Assembly (NCBI GenBank): GCA_036435485.1
Contig: CM071599.1
Span: forward strand, 213,147,178 to 213,211,177
From: Saposhnikovia divaricata
Taxonomy: Eukaryota; Streptophyta; Magnoliopsida; Apiales; Apiaceae
Reading direction: 5' to 3'
DNA: 64,000 nt
A model generated the notes under the pieces. The model was not told the DNA's origin, did no database searches, and saw only the letters and a list, made by a program, of their open reading frames with translations. Within the stretch, counting starts at the first letter, position 1. Every line of letters starts with the position of its first letter. Positions 45,217 through 58,443 of this stretch are shown here, in pieces. Position numbers and translations under genes: made by a program.

Positions 45217-46612
45217 TGTAATATCCCGTAATTTTTAGAATAATAACAATAATAGAACAATATTAAAAAAAAGGATAAAAATTAGATAATAAATAGGATT
45301 TTAAATTGGATTAGAATAATGGGATTAAAACATGGATTACTAATAGGTTTGTAATTAGGGTTTTGAAACTCTATATAAACATGTTATGCTTCTTTCTCAT
45401 CTTTGTTTATAAAATTCGTAGGTCTTTTTTACACACAATTCAGCAGCCTTGTAAAATTCGTAGAAAATTCATCATAAGTCAGAATTCGTTGATTCTGGAC
45501 TTTTCGGAAAGGTCTTTTCGTTCTCTACGACTTTCGTGTTTTGAGTTTTTCAAGAAAACATCGTTTAGAGGGTCAAAAAGGCTAAATACAGATCTGGTCA
45601 GAATTGTAATCATGGAGTCTTCCAAGATTTTAGATGTTTTGCTTCTGAGGAGTTGCTACATGTGTTCTTATGTGATTATGTGAATTCTTGATTTGCGTAA
45701 TTGAGGTAAGTAACTATTCGTTGCTCCGTATTAATTTGAAATCTGCTTATATGTATTAATTGATTACATGTTCTTGAATATTTGTGTAAGTAATTATTCG
45801 TTGCTTCGTGTAGTTGTAAGTAACTTTATGTTGCTCTGTATAATTCTGAAGCGTGATTTATGTTGTTTGATTACATGTTGTTAGATATTTGTTTTAGTTA
45901 TAGAATATGATATTGATATGTGATTGATAAGATAAAAACTTTGTTTTGATTCCCCAGTTTTAGTTGCGTATCGAATCATAGAATCCGGTCACTGGATAGT
46001 GTGGCATATAGAACTAGTTTACGCACGTTCCGGAACACATAGATGCCTTGTTGAGTTTGACTTAACGAGGGACGTAAACTGGCCCCCATCGAACCATCGA
46101 ATTTTAGAAGCCGTGTCACCGGCATAGTGTGACCGTAATTTAGAACTGTGGGAATTAAAAGAAGAATTTGATGTTAAGATTTATTTGTTCGATTCGGATT
46201 TAGATTATGTGAGTTATTGAAAATATGGTGTACATCGATTTTATACTTGTTATAGAATGTGTTATGTGAAATTTTATCGTAATTGTTATCGAGTATGTTG
46301 TGTGAAACTATGCGATAGATGTTATGTGCTACATGTGAAAATCGTGTTTTTGAAAAATATAAAAATATTATTTTGAGTCATCAGACGGTAGTTGCTTGCT
46401 GGGCTTCGTAGCTCATTCTTACAATTTTCAGGTTCCGTATAAGATCGAGTGGATAGCATTGGAGTTCGAGGAGTTTAGGTTCGGAGTAGATTGTCATCGT
46501 TAGCTGCGCTTTTGTAATAAGTATCTTTGTAATGGTTTTTTTGGATTAATAAAATTTATTTTATTTTAGTTTTTGATTTAGAATTAATAGTCCGAAAAGT
46601 CGGGCTGTTACA
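45217..46612 (+). mobile_element. Solo LTR, probably Ty3/gypsy
   Basis: Starts TGTAATATCCCG, ends CGGGCTGTTACA, and is flanked by ATGAT on both sides (45212-45216 and 46613-46617). 1,396 bp. A TATA box (45372-45379) and a GCTTGCTGGGCTTCGTAGCTC stretch near the 3' end fit a plus-strand gypsy LTR. No internal region remains, so it formed by LTR-LTR recombination. The ends resemble those of the larger element at 7668-20988. Confidence 0.9.
45372..45379 (+). promoter_or_regulatory. TATA box of the solo LTR
   Basis: TATATAAA, about 155 bases into the LTR, in the expected U3 position of a plus-strand LTR promoter. Confidence 0.65.
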
Positions 46613-47140
46613 ATGATATATTGAATGTATATGCTTAATTTGTCATATTTTGCATTTGTTTTCGAAAGCATGGTGAGATTAAGATATATATCTGTTAAAA
46701 GTGGTGTATGTGGAGATGCCCTGGCACAATGTTCACGCTTCTTCTGTGATTTATGTCAGGAACTCAAGGTTTCTGACTTGTTTCTATGCATTTCTTTTTG
46801 GTATTTTCTGTTTAGGAATGTAAATAACAACTAGGATATGTAAGATAACAGAGAAAGTAGCAGAAATAGGTGAGAAATCAGAAGAAATAAGATGAGAAAC
46901 AGATCAGATTCAGAGGTAGCAGAGAAGAGAGATAGTAGAAAACAAGCAAGCTTGCAGAGAAAGAAAGGGTTGTGAGAGAGAGAACCCTAGAGAGAGTCAG
47001 ATATGGAGAAGAGAGAGGTGGAACAAAGTTCCCTTTTCTGTTATTTCATAATGCATAATGAGAAATTACAACTGAGCTGCTATTTGTACTACTGCAATAC
47101 TAACTAACTCACTCTGAAATTACTTTACTACCCTTAGAAC

Positions 47141-48691
47141 TGAAAAACAACACCTAGAGGGGGGGTGAATAGGTGTTTATGGATAACAATGCTTATTTAT
47201 GACCTGTTTTGAAATCTACCGAAAACAGCTTGCTGTTTGTGATAGTGCAGTTTATAAGTAGCGTGTTGTTTGTGCAGTGTAGTATGAAATATGCAGAAAA
47301 TTAAATATAACACAAGATCTTTTAGCCAGGTTCGACCCCTAATCCCCTAAGGTCTACGTCCTGGTCCCTTACCAAACTTGGTAAGAGAATATACTATTGA
47401 TCAACTATAAAACCGATTACAAGATCCAACAATATATCTCCCATACACCCTGTTGCTAACAAATGGCTTGCTGTTTGCTGTGCTGAACTTAACTCTCTAA
47501 GCAAAACTTCCCAAGTATCCTTCTCTAGCCTAGTTCGACCCACCCAAAACCTTAAGCCAACCTTGTACAGCAACAAATCAATACAACTTGAACAATACAA
47601 TGATTTTAATAAATACAACTCAACCTATAAACCCTCTGAATATATATATAACCGTGTATAAAAGAGTTTGAGAGGTTTAGAAGAATTTTGCAATGAAAGC
47701 TATGAAGTTGTGTATAGATTCTTGTTTCTGCACTTTTTTTGAATATTCAAGATAGATGATAAGAACTGAGAAAGAGCAGCTCTTAAATAGGTAAACAAGA
47801 ACAATTAAACATAATTTGAAAGGCTCCAACGGATAGAATTTCTCAAGAGACCGTTAGAAGTGTTTTTGTGTTTTTGGTAATGAAGGAGCTTGTTAATCTG
47901 ATGATAGTGAAGAGATGGAGCGTGTAGAACATGAAGAAGAGTATTAGATATGATGAGGGAGACAAGAGCATGTGGTTGGTAATGAAAAGTCAAAAGTATC
48001 ATGCTACTTTTCTTTATTTCAAAGCAAAGAATATATTGTCCCCTAATATATTTGAAACGAGTGTGCTGGAGTGATAGAATAATTCAGAGGGTTCATTACA
48101 ATATTTCTAAAGTTGTCTCCACCAATTGCTCCTTGAAAACCGCAAGTTTATTTATTTCTGTCAGACAGAAACATCGTGCTGTTTGCGTTCTGGTAGACAT
48201 GTTAGCTTGCTGTTTTGGTTCTGATGAGCTGAACAGATATTGGCTTTATACTTTTGCATTTCCAAATCCTCAACCAATATTCCTGAGAGGATAATTATGT
48301 CTCGTTGATCTTTATCTACAGGAGTTCTGAACAGTTGAAAACAGCTTGCTGTTTGTACAAATAGCTTGCTGTTTATGACAAACTGAATAAACAATCAGTA
48401 AGCTATTATACCCTGCAAAACCAAGTTAGTACAATACAGAAATACATGATGTTTTATATCAAACTACAAGCTATCAGCTTGCTATTTTTGTATTGACTAT
48501 GTGCAACTGGCTTGCCAAACTATCATTGTATCTCAACTTTGGCTTGCTGTTAGATAAACTGATTATACAATCAGTAAGCTAGAGTATTCTGCAACACCAA
48601 GTGAGTACATACACAACTAGCATGTTGTTTTATATCTACTAATAAGCCAAATGGCTTACTCTTTGTGATCATCAAAACTTAAGGAGTATCA
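47141..48691 (-). repeat. 3' LTR of the decayed copia element
   Basis: Begins TGAAAAACAACACC and ends GGAGTATCA on the plus strand. Nearly the same as 54939-56491, with small indels (for example ACAACAATG versus ACAATG). It carries about eight copies of the GCTTGCTGTTTG-like word. Confidence 0.95.
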
Positions 48692-48883
48692 ATCTCCCCT
48701 TTTTTGATGATTACAACTAATTTAGCAGAATTAGAATAACTCCCCCTAAATCCCTGCATCTCAAAATTAGATATAAAACGATGATCTAACATGTAAGAAA
48801 TATAACACCAAAGATCATATGTTAAAACATGCATGTTCAAAATAATTGGAAGCCATTCTCCTAAAGTTGTTCTTCCCCTTAAT

Positions 48884-50494
48884 TGTTAGTGTAGGTGCCC
48901 TAGAGGCCATATATTTCAGTTTAGTTAAACTTCGTCATTGACATTTATGTTCCATTTTGATTATATTGATGTTTTATTATGCTTAGTATTTACTGCGATA
49001 TAATTGTTAGTATAATAAATGTCCCTAGATTATTGATACGAACTATATAATTATGAGATAATATACAGTATAATAATCTTGAATATCCCTAGTCAAGTAT
49101 TTTGTTATTGGGACAATAATAATACATCGAGACTAGTATGTTGATTGACTGATGATCACTTCTCATTGATCATAAGTATGATGATACTAAAGTCAATGCA
49201 TAGGTACATGTATGAGTACGATGTACTGGATAGACCCACTATGAGATTCGACATGGAATGAATAAATGTGTCATTATGAATCTCAATGTGATAATGATGT
49301 AATGATCCTTAGACCTGAAGTCATTACATTTCTATATGAGAATTAATATATTTTGATTCTATCAAAAGTTATCTTTAATCGGGTAATGATAAAGATGGTC
49401 TTGGGTATATTATGAATCGTATGAGAAATGTGAATTATCTAGATGGAATTTAACCCTCCTTAATATATATAAATATATAAGAGTGATATTATTGGCCTCT
49501 TGTTTGAGTGAGACTATGAAATGCATGGCCGTGTTCAAATAATTATTTGTTTGAATAGTCTACTCATCGATCAAGAAAATAAAGATTAAATTATGACGAG
49601 GATGACACATTCCATGCCTCTAGTTTAATTTATGATATCAAGGTTAAAGAGATTATATTACATTGTACATTATTCACGAAAGGTGAAATCGATTCACCGA
49701 TTTAATTATTATTATTTGGGTAACAATGATGTATTACTAAATGCCGCTCATTGTTTACGATTTTATTTATTAAATAAAATTGTTGCCAATATAATAATAA
49801 CCTATAGGGTCACACAAAAGAAAGAATGAAGGATTATTTAAATTAAATTCGGATTTAATTTAAATCAAATATAATTCGAAATTATTTAATTAAATTAAGT
49901 TTGACTTAATTAATTAAAATATTGAATTTCGAATTTATAAATAAATATAATTCAAAATCAGATTTATTAAAGACTTTAAGTTAGACTTAATAATCTTTAA
50001 AATATGAATTTCGGATTTGATAAAACTCTGATTTAAATTAGAATAAAATCTGAAATTATTTTATTAAGACTTTAAGTTGGACTTAAAGTATTAAAAGATA
50101 GAATTTCGGATTTATCAAAATTCTGATTTATACTAGACTTAGGATTCGTTTTTTGCTCTTCTCCTATATAATGAAATTATGATTCATATTAGGGTTGACG
50201 TTTTATAAAAACCCTAGTTGTAAAGAGAGAGAGTGAGAGCAAGAACGGATCAATGGTGCTAGTACACATCTACCTTCGATAATTCATTCGTGTGGATACC
50301 GATAGAGACGTACATCGCTCGTGCGGGATACGTGGTGATCGAACATCCTTCCTACAATCTCAGACCTCGAAAAGCTTTTTAAAGGTACTGATTTCTGTGA
50401 ACTACGAATTAAATATACAATTCTCGCATGGATCCTAGCGGTGGGTTTCAATTTGTTTTATTTTTCGCTGCGTTTGATTGTTTGAAACCCAACA
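48884..50494 (+). mobile_element. Solo copia LTR inside the decayed copia
   Basis: Starts TGTTAGTGTAGG, ends GAAACCCAACA, with TTAAT on both sides (48879-48883 and 50495-50499). 1,611 bp with a TATA-like CCTATATAATG near 50163. A GTGTGGATACCGATAGAG phrase (about 50290) resembles a phrase in the LTR of the young copia at 8878, so the two may be distant relatives. The element's interior is lost. Confidence 0.92.
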
Positions 50495-50760
50495 TTAATC
50501 CATCAAAAACTAAAAATCTTAAGATCAACAAATGATATGCCAGAATATAATGCAAACAGCATACCAATTGTAACATGCGAATAGAACAAATGGTAAGCTA
50601 AAAGCAATGACAAATAGTATGCTATTTACAATAAGTTACCTGCATAAACAGCTTGCTGTTTGTTGTATTTTACCTGCACAAATAACTTGCTATTTGTAGA
50701 ATGTTACCTGTACAAATGGTAAGCTAGCCTGTTCTGCAAACAATCATTTATCATGCTGTT

Positions 50761-53700
50761 TTAGATAGAACACATACCAAGTTGCATTCGAATGACTGAA
50801 AATCTTTCTTCAGCAAGAGGCTTTGTGAATATATCAGCTAGTTGAAACTCTGTTGGAACAAAGACCAACTCTATCTTGCCTTTAGCAACATTATCTCTCA
50901 AGAAATGGTGTCGAACATTGATATGCTTCGTTCTTGAGTGATTCACCGGATTCTTTGAAATATTAATGGTGCTAGTGTTGTCACAATTTATTATAACCTT
51001 TTCACACTTGATATCAAAGTCCCTTAGTGTTTGAATCATCCATAGAAGTTGAGAACAACAGCTCCCAGCGCTAGATACTCTCCTTCGGCCGTGGATAAAG
51101 CTACAGAAGTTTGTTTCTTGCATTGCCATGAAACCACGCTTTGTCCAAGAAATGTACAAACACCACTAGTACTTTTTCTATCAACTTGACAACCTGCATA
51201 ATCTGCATCACTATACCCAACAAGATCAAAAGTATTTGTGATAGGATAAAACAAACCAAGAGTAATGGTACCACTTAAATATCGAAAAATTCTTTTAATA
51301 GCATTTAATTGAGATTCCTTAGGATTGGATTGAAACCTTGCACAAACACACACACACTATACATGATGTCAGGTCTAGAAGCAGTTAAATATAGTAAGCT
51401 CCCAATCATACCTCGATACCTTTTGATATAAACTGCCTTACCATTTTCGTCTGCAAATAGCTTGCTGTTTTGAATCATAGGAGTTGATTTTGCTTTAACA
51501 TCTTCATAACCAAATCTTTTGAGCAGACTTTTTGTATACTTAGATTGGTGCACAAAAATTCCATCTTTAGATTGCTTAATTTGAAGACCCAAGAAATAAT
51601 TGAGCGCACCCATCATGCTCATTTCGAACTCACTATGCATACATTTCGAAAACCACTTACACATAGATTCAGTAGTAGCTCCAAAAATAATATCATCCAC
51701 ATATATTTGTACAATGAGAATATCTTTACCATTTTTCTTAATAAATAATGTGGGATCGATTTTACCTCGAGTGAATCCATTTTGGATTAGATAGTTACTA
51801 AGCCATTTGTACCAAGCTCTAGGGGCCTGCTTTAAACCATAAAGAGCCTTCTTTAGATTGAATACATAGTCTGAATACTGTTCATGTTCGAATCCAGGAG
51901 GCTGTTTGACATAAACTTCCTCTTCCAGCACGCCATTTAGGAAGGCACTCTTCACGACCATTTGATAAGCTTGATTTTCTTGAAACATGCATAGGCTAGA
52001 AGCATTCTTATTGATTCCAAACGGGCAACAGGAGCATAGGTTTGATCAAAGTCAATGCCTTCTTATTGGTTATAGCCTTAAGTTACGAGCCTTGCTTTAT
52101 TTCGAGTAATGGTGCCAAATTCATCAATTTTATTCTTGAAAACCCATTTTGTTCCTATAATTGAAGCATCCTCTGGAGGCTTAACAAGTTCCCAAACATC
52201 ACATCTTTCAAATTGATTTAATTCTTCTTGCATAGCCATGATCCAATTCTCATCTTCTAGTGCTTCATTGATATTTTTGGGTTCTTCTTGAGCTAGGAAG
52301 GCAGCATGAGCACAATAATTTGCCTTTCCTCTTCTTGTTGTAATTCCATCAGTAATATCACCAATGACTAGCTCTGGGGGGGTGATTCTTCACTATTCTT
52401 GTTGACCTCGGTAAAGAATGTTAAGCTATTTCTTCATGAGTAGTCTTTCTTATCTTTGCTGGTGGTAACTGATCTTCCCCATCATAGAGAGCTAGTGTCT
52501 CAGTAGCCCTTGAACCTCTAGGACCTTCCAAAGTCATTTTTGCCACTTTAGAAATCGCATCTTCCATTTCAGCTTGCTGTCTTGAGCTTCCAGCTTGCTG
52601 TTTGTCAGAATCTGTATCCTTCTTGGCTTGCTGACTTCCAGTTTCAGTCTCAGCTTCAGCTTGCTGGTTTGAACTTCCAGCTTGCTATTTTGAACCTCCA
52701 TCTTGCTGATTTGAGCTTCTAGCTTGCTGATTTGAACTTCCAGCTTGCTGTTTATCAAAAATTTGAGGTTGCATATTTTCACTTTCACCTGCAAATTCTT
52801 CCTCATCTCTTGGTAGATCATTGTTAGGTTCTTGAAATGTAACATCAATAGATTCTTCAACAATATGTTTATTTATATTATAAACTCTATAAGCACTACT
52901 TGTTAAAGAATAACCAAGAAATATAGCTTCGTAGGATTTTGCATCGAATTTACCATCTTTACCAATTGTTTTGAGTACAGAGCACTTAGAACCAAAAATC
53001 TTGAAGTAGCTGATATTTGGCTTCTTGTTTCTCAACAATTAATATGGTGTTTTGTCCAAAATAGGCCTGATTATAATTCGATTCAACAAATAGCATTTTG
53101 TATTCACAGCTTCGGCCCAAAAACTTCTAGGCAGCTTGCTTTCTTGCAATAGAGTCCTTGCTGTTTCTTGAAGTGACCTATTCTTCCTTTCCACCACTCC
53201 ATTTTGTTGTGGAGTCCTTGGAGCAGAAAATTCATGGGAGATTCCTCTTTCTTCACAATAGGCAATAAAGTTCTCATTGACAAATTCACCTCCTCTATCA
53301 CTTCTTATACCTACAAGTCTTGTATCATGCTTGTTCTCAAGTAATTTAATCAGTTTTTCAAACTCATTAAAAGCACAATTTTTAGTATGAATAAACAATA
53401 CCCAAGTAAATCTAGAATAATCATCTACGATTACAAAACCATATTGTTTACCTCCAATACTTTTATAGAATTTTGGACCAAATAGATCCAAGTGCAGTAG
53501 CTCTAAAGGTTTAGAAGTAGATACCATTTTCTTTGCTTTGTGAGTACTTCTAATCTGTTTCCGTAATTGGCATGCTGAACAGACTTCAACCTTAGTATAT
53601 TTCAGTTTGGGTAGACCTCTGACCAGATTCTTGCTTGATAATTTATTGATCAGGTCCATGTGTGCATGCCCCAATATTCTATGCCAAATATATGGATCAT

Positions 53701-54884
53701 TCTCTATTGCAGCCAAACAGCATGCTGTTTCCTGCATTTCAAAGTCTAATACATATATATTTCCTTCCCTTCTAGCAACTAGGGGGATTTTGTTAGTACC
53801 AATAGTAATAGTGGTTTTATGAATGCCAAACTGAACAAAATGTCCATCATCAAATAATTGAGTGACACTAAGTAAATTATATAAAGACCTTTGACATATT
53901 GAACTTTATCAATCGAAATATTACTATTACCAATAGAACCAATACCAAGGATTCGAAGAGTCTTACTATTACCAATTGTAACTTTTCCACCCTTCTTCAT
54001 TTTGAAACTTATGAACTGAGATTTGTCTCCACACATATGTCTAGTGCATCCGCTATCCAAAATCCATTGTTTTGACTTCCCTTTAGCGGCAAGACATATC
54101 TACAAAACAAAAAATTACCAACTTAATGTATTGGTACCCATATAGGTTTAGGTCCAAATTGGTTAGTAGCAAGAGTATATAGGACATTTAAATCAGCTTT
54201 CTTGATCCACATTTGGATCACTTTTGATAACTGATTTTGCTTTCTTTCACTCTTCTGGTATGCTATTTGTCTTCTATGAGGAGCATTCTGGTAAGCTGTT
54301 TGTAGTCTGACTGGTCCATTTTGGTATGCTGTTTTCCTTTTATGATTGATTTGAACCATACACTGACTTTCCAGATGGCCTTTTCCACCACACTTGTTGC
54401 ATGTCTTCCAAGGCATAGCATAATCGTAAGGTATGCCATTTTTTCCATCGTATTTGAGTGCACCATGCTTCTTGTTGAGGTTTAAGCCAACTCCTTCTCT
54501 AACTAAAGGGACATTTGCCTTCTTCATCATTGTCTTTAAGCTATCTTCTCCTTGAACAAACGTTTCCATCCCTTTCTCGAGATCCTTGGCCTCTTTTTCC
54601 AGGAGAGAGATCAGTTCAGCTTGATCTAATGCATTCATTATAGAATTTCTAGCTTCTCCATTGTAACCACACTTGATAATCTCATCCATAGTGAGATCAT
54701 CAACATCTTTTGGTTGGTTTTTATCATCCAGAAACTGGTAGTCTCCTTTCTGCATAACTCTTAATACCAGAGGCCTTTTGGACAAGAATGTTTCCATTCT
54801 ACATTTCCACCAGTTGTAATTTTCTGATCCAGTGAGGAGAGGAGCTCTGTAATCAGCTTTTGCTTCAAGATAATGTTCAGCCAT
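50761..54884 (-). pseudogene. Broken Ty1/copia Gag-Pol polyprotein
   Basis: Pieces in order on the minus strand: Gag (54123-54884) starting MAEHYLEAK with knuckle CNKCGGKGHLESQC; protease (53779-54060) starting MDSGCTRHMCG; HHCC region and integrase core (53039-53737) with HLDLFGP, RSDRGGEF and GVVERKNRS; a spacer (52534-53038) with repeated Gln/Ser/Lys phrases coming from the GCTTGCTGTTTG word; reverse transcriptase (51305-51988) with YVDDIIF; and RNase H (50761-51353, two frames) with DADYAG, STAEGEY and DNTSTINI. At least five frame breaks or stops separate them, so no full polyprotein can be made. The YVDDIIFG and DSGC types suggest a different copia lineage from the 8878 element. Confidence 0.93.
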
Positions 54885-54923
54885 GATCGATACTTTCCTG
54901 TTACAGAGTTGTTAGTAAACAAA

Positions 54924-54936
54924 AGCTCTGATACCA
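54924..54936 (-). promoter_or_regulatory. Primer-binding site of the decayed copia
   Basis: On the minus strand TGGTATCAGAGCT, two bases after the 5' LTR; matches the initiator-methionine tRNA end. Confidence 0.92.
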
Positions 54937-54938
54937 AT

Positions 54939-56491
54939 TGAAAAACAACACCTAGAGGGGGGGTGAATAGGTGTTTATGGATAACAACAATGCTTATTTA
55001 TGACCTGTTTTGAAATCTACCGAAAACAGCTTGCTGTTTTTGATAGTGCAGTTTATAAGTAGCGTGCTGTTTGTCCAGTGCAGTATGAAATATGTAGAAA
55101 ATTAAATATAACACAAGATCTTTTAGCCAGGTTCGACCCCTAATCCCCTATGGTCTACGTCCTGGTCCCTTACCAAACTTGGTAAAAGAATATATTATTG
55201 ATCAACTATAAAACCGATTACAAGATCCAACAATATATCTCCCTTATACCCTGCTGCTTACAAATGGCTTGCTATTTGCTGTGCTGAACTTAACTCTCTA
55301 AGCAATACTTCCCAAGTATCTTTCTCTAGCCTAGTTCGACCCACCCAAAACCTTAAGCCAACCTTGTACAACAACAAATCAATACAACTTGAACAATACA
55401 ATGATTTTAATAAATACAACTCAACCTATAAACCCTCTGAATATATATATAACCGTGTATAAAAGAGTTTGAGAGGTTTAGAAGAATTTTGCAATGAAAG
55501 CTATGAAGTTGTGTATAGATTCTTGTTTCTGCACTTTTTTTGAATATTCAAGATAGATGATAAGAACTGAGAAAGAGCAGCTCTTAAATAGGTAAACAAG
55601 AACAATTAAACATAATTTGAAAGGCTCCAACGGATAGAATTTCTCAAGAGACCGTTAGAAGTGTTTTTGTGTTTTTGGTAATGAAGGAGCTTGTTAATCT
55701 GATGATAGTGAAGAGATGGAGCGTGTAGAACATGAAGAAGAATATTAGATATGATGAGGGAGACAAGAGCATGTGGTTGGTAATGAAAAGTCAAAAGTAT
55801 CATGCTACTTTCTTTATTTCAAAGCAAAGAATATATTGTCCCCCAATATATTTGAAACGAGTGTGCTGGAGTGATAGAATAATTCAGAGGGTTCATTACA
55901 ATATTTCTAAAGTTGTCTCCACCAATTGCTCCTTGAAAACCGCAAGTTTATTTATTTCTGTCAGACAGAAACAGCTTGCTGTTTGCGTTCTGGTAGACAT
56001 GTTAGCTTGCTGTTTTGGTTCTGATGAGCTGAATAGATATTGGCTTTATACTTTTGCATTTCCAAATCCTCAACCAATATTCCTGAGAGGATAATTATGT
56101 CTCGTTTATCTTTATCTACAGGAGTTCTGAACAGTTGAAAACGGCTTGCTGTTTGTACAAATAGCTTGCTGTTTATGACAAACTGAATAAACAATCATTA
56201 AGCTATTATACCCTGCAAAACCAAGTTAGTACAATACAGAAATACATGATGTTTTATATCAAACTACAAGCTATCAGCTTGCTGTTTGTGTATTGACTGT
56301 GTGCAACTGGCTTGCCAAACTATCACTGTATCTCAACTTTGGCTTGCTGTTAGATAAACTGATTATACAATCAGTAAGCTATAGTATTCTGCAAAACCAA
56401 GTGAGTACATACACAACTAGCATGCTGTTTTATATCTACTAATAAGCCAAATGGCTTACTGTTTGTGATCATCAAAACTTAAGGAGTATCA
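54939..56491 (-). repeat. 5' LTR of the decayed copia element
   Basis: 1,553 bp, upstream LTR for the minus-strand transcript. Carries the GCTTGCTGTTTG word at about 55029, 55974, 56005, 56144, 56164 and 56278, plus degenerate forms. Confidence 0.95.
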
Positions 56492-56577
56492 AGAACTATA
56501 TAGCATACTACTACTAGTACTATTATACTACTGCTGCATTTCTGACATTCCTTCCTCCTTGAAAATTAACCATGTCC

Positions 56578-58443
56578 TCATGGTGGATCATGCACTTCAA
56601 AACTATCCTTCAGCTGTGTCATATAGACCTCTCCAGCTTTGAATTCTAGTAATATATCACCACAAAAGGCTAACACAAGCTTCTGGAAATGCTGCCCAAG
56701 AGCATTGGTGATGGAAGAAAACATTAAAATGTTCTCCTTTCTTTTAGTGTGTAGCTCTTCTACATTAAGAACATTTGGCAACGGGTAATGATCATTCAGA
56801 AATTCAATAGAACAACCAAACTGAACATGATAGAAATAGTTTAAATACCCTCCTAGATCAAAGATGGTTATAAAAACCTTTTTCCCCAAGGCCTCATAAA
56901 TTTCCAGTCTCGTGGCCTCCACAAGGCTCCCTCGTCTATCTTGTTTCAAAACAATACACATGTTGGGTATTGCAATCAGCCCAACTCTCACATGATCGAC
57001 ATACTGTGGATCAGTCTCACTAACCCCATCACCAACTTCCTCAATATTTTTGCTTCGTATTCTAGCTGAATCTATAATTAGGACAATGAACACCTTCTTT
57101 GTCAACTGAGAATGCTCCTTATCTATAGCCAAAAACTTCAAAATTTTCCCCTTTAAATGCCTGAGTTCACCATCAACTGAGATTATTAAAACAGCCTCGT
57201 CTAGTTTCACTTTACTTCTGATCATCTCGATTAAATATTTAGTAACACATCTTGACTGGTCACTTTGCACATAACCACCAGGATCAAAGATAAGCACTTC
57301 ATTCTTACCAAAATTGCAAGACATGTTGTCAACACAATAAGAGATTGCAGGTGTTAAGGACCACAACTTCTTGGAACCGTCCTCCACACTATTAAATGAA
57401 TTAAGCAATTCATCTCCACATTCGTTTTCCGCAACCGAATCTGATTTAATCTCGAGACTTTTATCAAACAGTTTCGTCTTGAGAGAACAATCCACCATGC
57501 AGTCTATACCGAGGAGTTCAACCTGCCCTTGTGATAATTTTCCAGCAATGCCATCCTCATTAATGGTTTGAACACCCAAAACCAAAGCAACCTTTGCCTT
57601 TAAAGTCTCAGCTCGTTCATCCGCAACTATCAATTGCATCACTCCTTTCGCCTCATCACACTTGCTCTTGTAATTTACAAGGATTTCTTTAGGAAGATGA
57701 AGCTGAGCAACTCCGGTTCTCTTGTTGTAAGTGTCTGAAGAATCCACTTCTTGATTTAAGAAAGTAAAGTTAAGTTCAAGTTGCAACCTTGGTTTATCCA
57801 GTGGTGTATTCAAATCGTGTGGTACTTGAAGCTTGGATGCAGATGGTATACTAACATCAAGGAGCACCTTAGCTACAACAGAATTGCCTTCTCCAAAATC
57901 CTGCTTGGGCTCAAAGAAGTCTTGTAGTCCCAAAGCTATACAAATGAGTTCATTGTAGTGCCAATCCTCTTTGTCTTCCCCAGGTACTTCATCATACCTA
58001 AGAGATTCTTGATAAGCTTTTAGCTCTTTTTTGTCAACATTTCCCTCCTTGGTAAGGTTAGGCCACTCTTTTGTCTTATTTCCAATGCCAACAAAAGTCT
58101 CAAGGAGTACTGATCCTTCCTTAAACTTAGGAAATCTCAAATTGGGATGAAGTAAGGACTCATGGTTGTCAGCTGCACTTTTGCACTCAGAATGTTGCTT
58201 CTCCATTTTTGGACATCCAGAAGTATTGATGAATCCTTCCTCTGCACTTTCCTGTCTAACTTGTCTGATTAAACTCAACTTATGCACTGCCAGCTCAAGC
58301 ATATCCTCAATCTTCCGTAACCTGGCACTAGTATGCTCTCTGTGCCATAAAAACTTGTGTTACACTTCATGCATGAGTGCATTGTAAGCTCTGTCATCCT
58401 GTTCTGGAAATTTTCTAGAGTTTGAACTACTTCTGTAAGCCAT
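56578..58443 (-). pseudogene. Unrecognised long ORF of the non-autonomous LTR element
   Basis: An open frame of 574 codons (56578-58302). The same frame continues upstream to an ATG at 58443, interrupted only by one TAA at 58360-58362, so the original protein was probably about 621 residues. The N-terminal part (helix-like, HTSARLRKIEDMLELAV, then LRFPKF) loosely resembles the start of gypsy Gag proteins. The remaining 500 residues match no retroelement domain that I recognise: no zinc knuckle, protease, RT or integrase. Phrases such as EVLIFDPGGYVQ, AVLIISVDGEL and KVFITIFDLGGYLNYF suggest alternating beta strands. It sits exactly between the 3' LTR and the leader where gag-pol should be. 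Captured host sequence or a fast-evolving element-specific protein are both possible; function unknown. Confidence 0.6.

Larger units (their letters stand above)
47141..56491 (-). mobile_element. Decayed Ty1/copia element rich in a GCTTGCTGTTTG word
   Basis: LTRs at 47141-48691 (1,551 bp) and 54939-56491 (1,553 bp), target duplication AGAAC (47136-47140 and 56492-56496). A primer-binding site (TGGTATCAGAGCT on the minus strand) adjoins the right LTR and a purine tract (AAAAAAGGGGAGAT) adjoins the left LTR. LTRs differ at scattered bases, so it is older than the copia at 8878. The coding region is broken in several places. A solo LTR lies between the 3' LTR and the coding part. Confidence 0.95.

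Noticed and set aside
46625..46834. A 69-residue frame running into the left LTR of the non-autonomous element
   Set aside because: Part of it is LTR sequence and the rest has no recognisable family; too weak to call an exon.
48001..56094. Two nearly equal reading frames at 48001-48294 and 55732-56094
   Set aside because: They are the same segment of the two LTRs of one copia element, not duplicated genes.
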